15,698 nt of DNA from an uncultured Eubacteriales bacterium. GTDB lineage: Bacteria; Bacillota; Clostridia; Oscillospirales; CAG-272. Both the position numbers and the translations under genes were made by a program. Positions 13,081-15,698 of this stretch are shown one piece after another (within the stretch, counting starts at the first letter, position 1; each line of letters begins with the position of its first letter). The notes below the pieces were generated by a model. That model did not search any database. It was not told the origin of the DNA and saw only the letters and a program-made list of their open reading frames with translations. The DNA is taken from positions 1 to 15,698 of the forward strand of contig CAKTAA010000052.1 of the NCBI GenBank assembly GCA_934526185.1, read 5' to 3'.

Positions 13081-14934
13081 TCAGCGTTCGTCGATGAAAA
13101 ATCGCTTGTACCAGACCAAGAACGTGTATACCGTCCAGATTTTTCTGCCGTTGTTCGCTTTTTTCTGATAATGATCGTCAAGCAGAGCGACGATTTTGCT
13201 GCGATCAAAGAACTCGGCCGCATAGTCGCTGACAAAATAACTTTTTACGAGATTGTAATATGGTTCTTCGCAGAGCCAGTACCGGATCGGTACGGGAAAT
13301 CCGGCCTTTTTTCTGTCTGCCCAGGCGTCGGGCAGTGTTTTGTTAGCAGCCTTGCGCAGAACGTATTTCGTGTCCTTTTCATTGACCTTATAAGAGGCCG
13401 GAAGCGATTCCGCCTCCTCCATGACCAGCTTGTCAAGAAAAGGAACACGGAGCTCAAGAGAATGCGCCATGCTCATCTTATCCGCTTTCAGCAAAATATC
13501 GCCGGGAAGCCAGAGCTTCATATCCAGATATTGCTTTTTGGTCAGCTCATCCTTGTCCTCCGCTTCTTTGTAGATATCCTTTACGAGCTCCTCAGCGCGC
13601 TTTCCGTTTCTGTATTTGGCGGTGAGTATTTGTTCAGCTTCTTTACCCTCAAAGACGAGAGCTTGACCCATAAAATAATCCTCAGGACGGCCACTCGAAC
13701 GCAGTAGAAAGCTTCTTCCCTTAAAGGGCGGGAGTTTTTTAACAATATCCGCAAGAATATGCCGGAAAAAAGCTGGTAATTTTTTGAAACGGCGGACGGG
13801 TGCGGTATCGGCATACCAGTCATAGCCTGCGAACAGCTCGTCCGCGCCCTCTCCGGAGAGCACGACCGTGACGTGCTCCTTGGCCAGCTTTGCAAGAAAA
13901 TATAGGGGAACGGAGGAGGGGTTGGACTGTGGCTCATCCATATGGTACTGGATGTCTGGAAATGCGTCAAAGCAGGAAGCGGGAGTAAGCATTTCCGAAA
14001 AATTTTCAATGCCGAGAATTTCAGAAAGCTCCTTTGCATAGGAGGTTTCGTCAAAAAAGCTGTCGCCGTTGCGCGCGAAGCCAACGGAAAAGGTCTTGTC
14101 CGGCATGAGAGCGGCTGTGATGTAGCTGGAATCCACACCACCGGATAAAAAGGAACCGACCTTGACATCGCTGATTTTGTGTGCCTCGACGGACTCACGC
14201 ACGGTACGGTCAACGCTGTCAACAGCGTCGTCAAACGAGACAGAGCGCGGATCAAAGGTAACATCCCAATATGGTTGTATGGAGAGCTCACCGTTCTGCA
14301 GTGTGTAATAATGCGCCGGCGGCAGCTTGTAAACGCCAGCAAAAAAAGTTTCCGGCAGTGCCGAATACTGAAAGGTGAGATAGGGAAGAAGAGCATCTGT
14401 GTTGACTTGCTTTTTAAAAGAAGGGTGTTCAAGAAAGCTTTTGATTTCAGATCCAAAAAGCAGAGAGCCGTCTTTCAGCAGTGTATAGTAATGCGGCTTA
14501 ATACCGAAAATATCGCGCGCGCCAAGGAGCAGCTTTCTGTTCTGATCCCAGATAACAAAGGAATACATACCGCGCAGACGTTTGAGCATAGCCTCACCGT
14601 ATTCTTCCCAACCATGAACAAGAACCTCGGAGTCGGTTTCGGAAGTGAATGTGTGGCCCTTTTCCAGCAAATCCGCACGCAATTCCTTAAAGTTATAGAT
14701 TTCCCCGTTGAAGAGCAGAGCGACAGAGCGGTCTTCATTGAAAAAAGGCTGACCGGCTGCCTCTGAGAGGTCGATGATGCTCAAACGTCGAAATCCGAGT
14801 GCGATCTCGTCGTCAACATAACAGCCCCCCATGTCCGGACCCCGGTGAAGGATGCGGTTCATCATTCGGCCGAGAATTTTCTGCTTTTCTTCTTTGTCAT
14901 CTATTTTCGTGGTGAATCCCACAAAGCCGCACAT
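13081..14934 (-). CDS. asnB: Glutamine-dependent asparagine synthetase-type amidotransferase
   Basis: Uses glutamine and ATP to turn a carboxylate into an amide. ATG 14934 follows AAGGAG by 6 bases. In 617 residues, Cys2 is the N-terminal glutaminase nucleophile (MCGFVGF), with RRLSIIDLS (49-57), FNGEIYN (75-81) and TDSEVL (100-105) of the glutamine site. The synthetase domain has the ATP pyrophosphatase loop SGGVDSS (264-270) and LSGEGADELFAGY. It is complete and of normal AsnB length. Relatives with this architecture also amidate cell-wall precursors: AsnB of Bacillus subtilis acts on meso-DAP, LtsA of Corynebacterium on the stem peptide, AsnH of Lactococcus on the D-Asp bridge. As first gene of the cluster, amidation of a D-Asp bridge is the likely role; plain asparagine synthesis remains possible. 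Confidence 0.9.
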   Translation of the reverse strand: MCGFVGFTTKIDDKEEKQKILGRMMNRILHRGPDMGGCYVDDEIALGFRRLSIIDLSEAAGQPFFNEDRSVALLFNGEIYNFKELRADLLEKGHTFTSETDSEVLVHGWEEYGEAMLKRLRGMYSFVIWDQNRKLLLGARDIFGIKPHYYTLLKDGSLLFGSEIKSFLEHPSFKKQVNTDALLPYLTFQYSALPETFFAGVYKLPPAHYYTLQNGELSIQPYWDVTFDPRSVSFDDAVDSVDRTVRESVEAHKISDVKVGSFLSGGVDSSYITAALMPDKTFSVGFARNGDSFFDETSYAKELSEILGIENFSEMLTPASCFDAFPDIQYHMDEPQSNPSSVPLYFLAKLAKEHVTVVLSGEGADELFAGYDWYADTAPVRRFKKLPAFFRHILADIVKKLPPFKGRSFLLRSSGRPEDYFMGQALVFEGKEAEQILTAKYRNGKRAEELVKDIYKEAEDKDELTKKQYLDMKLWLPGDILLKADKMSMAHSLELRVPFLDKLVMEEAESLPASYKVNEKDTKYVLRKAANKTLPDAWADRKKAGFPVPIRYWLCEEPYYNLVKSYFVSDYAAEFFDRSKIVALLDDHYQKKANNGRKIWTVYTFLVWYKRFFIDER

Positions 14935-15078
14935 AAAGAACTCCTTAATTATAACATTGAAACTTCAGAATTTTAGAAGGATCCAAAAACAAAGTATCAG
15001 TCGGAAAGAAAACCGTATCTGTTCGGCTGGCTGAAAATCACGCCATTCAAATATATCATAAAATATTATATACAAATT

Positions 15079-15107
15079 AGTATACCATAAATTTTTAAAA
15101 ATGAAAA
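15079..15107 (-). promoter_or_regulatory. Promoter of the asnB-murE cluster
   Basis: On the minus strand TTTTCA (15102-15107), 17 bases, TATACT (15079-15084) with an extended -10 TG (TGGTATACT). The predicted start near 15072 gives a leader of about 138 bases, in which I recognised no known riboswitch or T-box. No comparable promoter was seen between the four genes. Confidence 0.5.
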
Positions 15108-15151
15108 GGGGGTACGGAAAAAATAAATCCGGTCGGAATCATAGGGACGGC

Positions 15152-15180
15152 TTGTATTTTGTGGGATTTGATGGTATAAT
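15152..15180 (+). promoter_or_regulatory. Divergent rightward promoter
   Basis: TTGTAT (15152-15157), 17 bases, TATAAT (15175-15180) with an extended -10 TG (TGGTATAAT). It lies inside the longest reading of the next frame, which argues that the true coding start is after about 15187. Confidence 0.5.
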
Positions 15181-15238
15181 ATGCACAGCATATCATTTCA
15201 TTACTGAAAACTGCCGGAGCTATAAAGGCAGTGAATAC

Positions 15239-15610
15239 ATAAAAAATTTGTTGTCGAGGTTCATGATTGCTTCCTGTATATCCCTTTTCATATTGGCGGG
15301 AACGGCCCTGTTGTTTTACATGCCCATTGATTCCATGAAATATTTTCATTCGCCGTATTATTAAACAACAAAGGAAAAATATACATTTTCAAGCGGTTTA
15401 TCCCCCTATCTCAAACTGTATAATGTTACAGCAGAAAACAGTCTGCCGGTTGATTTTTACAGAAACAAAAATGTGAAAATCAATGCATTCGGATATTTTG
15501 TATTCAAGGATACATTGATTTTAAACGATCTTATCCCGCATTTTGACAAAAGTAAAAGGGACTGGTTCATATCACAGCCTGAGAAGGATGGGAGCGATGG
15601 GGGTAATTAA
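15239..15610 (+). pseudogene. Broken membrane or secreted protein gene of unknown function
   Basis: One frame runs to 15610 with a single in-frame TAA at 15362-15364 (between HSPYY and TTKEKYTF); CAA is the simplest ancestor. Before the stop is a membrane segment (FMIASCISLFILAGTALLFY), and after it a polar region (for example LKLYNVTAENSLPVDFYRNK) that stays protein-like to the end. The start is puzzling. An upstream ATG at 15101 lies ahead of the promoter at 15152-15180. The best ribosome site, AAAGG (15224-15228), precedes an in-frame ATA (15239-15241), which may be a mutated ATG. ATG 15263 is the first intact in-frame start after the promoter. I do not recognise the family. Confidence 0.55.
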
Positions 15611-15698
15611 GCTGTATTTTGTTGTCAAAAATGAAATATAGGAAGCGAACAAAATAATTGGGCTGCCTGTTTGCGAGTAAGCCGTCCCTTTTGGTCTA
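15597..15698 (+). pseudogene. Start of a second broken gene (partial, runs off the right edge)
   Basis: ATG 15597 overlaps the end of the previous frame by 14 bases, as in coupled operon genes, with AAGGATGGGAG just upstream. It reads MGVIKLYFVVKNEI, then TAG (15639-15641), then EANKIIGLPVCE, then TAA (15678-15680). If it was a gene it is inactivated by at least two stops. Too little is present to name it. Confidence 0.35.

Noticed and set aside
13581..14456. A 291-codon frame on the same strand within asnB
   Set aside because: It is an out-of-frame shadow of the complete asnB gene, with Pro/Ser/Arg/Leu-rich composition typical of a shifted frame. Several other long frames over murE and asnB were rejected for the same reason.
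1743..15680. Stop-codon recoding (selenocysteine or reassigned stops) to explain in-frame stops
   Set aside because: The interrupting stops are of all three kinds (TGA, TAA, TAG), some come with frameshifts, and the core genes end normally, so gene decay explains them better.
1..15698. CRISPR array, rRNA or ordinary tRNA genes
   Set aside because: No regularly spaced repeats and no tRNA or rRNA signature apart from the tRNA-like part of tmRNA.

Overview
The window looks like a chromosome segment of a low-to-mid GC Gram-positive (Firmicutes). A Clostridia member is my best guess, on family resemblance only. The signs are AGGAGG-type ribosome sites, sigma-A-like promoters, an smpB-ssrA pair, SipW/TasA-type secretion and peptidoglycan cross-bridge genes. 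No taxonomic marker was compared.

Left (1-1537): the start of a leftward exported protein, an intergenic gap, then smpB and the tmRNA gene ssrA with its own terminator. These two make the trans-translation system that rescues stalled ribosomes. The encoded tag reads ANNNKLAQAA, ending AQAA rather than the usual ALAA.

Accessory stretch (1538-9322): a broken small leftward gene (1686-2050) comes first. A tyrosine recombinase gene follows, enclosed by a perfect 17-bp inverted repeat (2212-2228 and 3662-3678). Just inside the left repeat is a strong leftward promoter, and just outside it a terminator built for leftward RNA. If the recombinase inverts this 1.47-kb segment, the promoter would point right at the next operon. 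That operon (4037-8761) encodes a membrane-anchored TasA-like protein, a second membrane-anchored TasA/camelysin-like protein, a SipW-type signal peptidase with an unusual coiled-coil tail, a large TasA-like/beta-helix surface protein and a TasA-like/LysM protein whose acidic Ser/Thr-rich tail is cut off by a stop and a frameshift. I read this as a candidate phase-variable surface-fibre or matrix locus. The structure is visible; the switching is inferred.

Right (9323-15107, all leftward): a four-gene cluster transcribed in the order asnB-type amidotransferase, ATP-grasp ligase, Asp/Glu racemase, MurE. This matches what is needed for a D-Asp/D-Asn peptidoglycan bridge: MurE adds the third residue (its motif is DNPN, not the DNPR of meso-DAP enzymes), the racemase makes D-Asp, the ligase attaches it and the amidotransferase could amidate it.

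Right end (15152-15698): a divergent promoter faces two overlapping rightward genes, both carrying in-frame stops. Together with the decayed genes at 1686-2050 and 8562-8761 they show that non-core genes here are being eroded.
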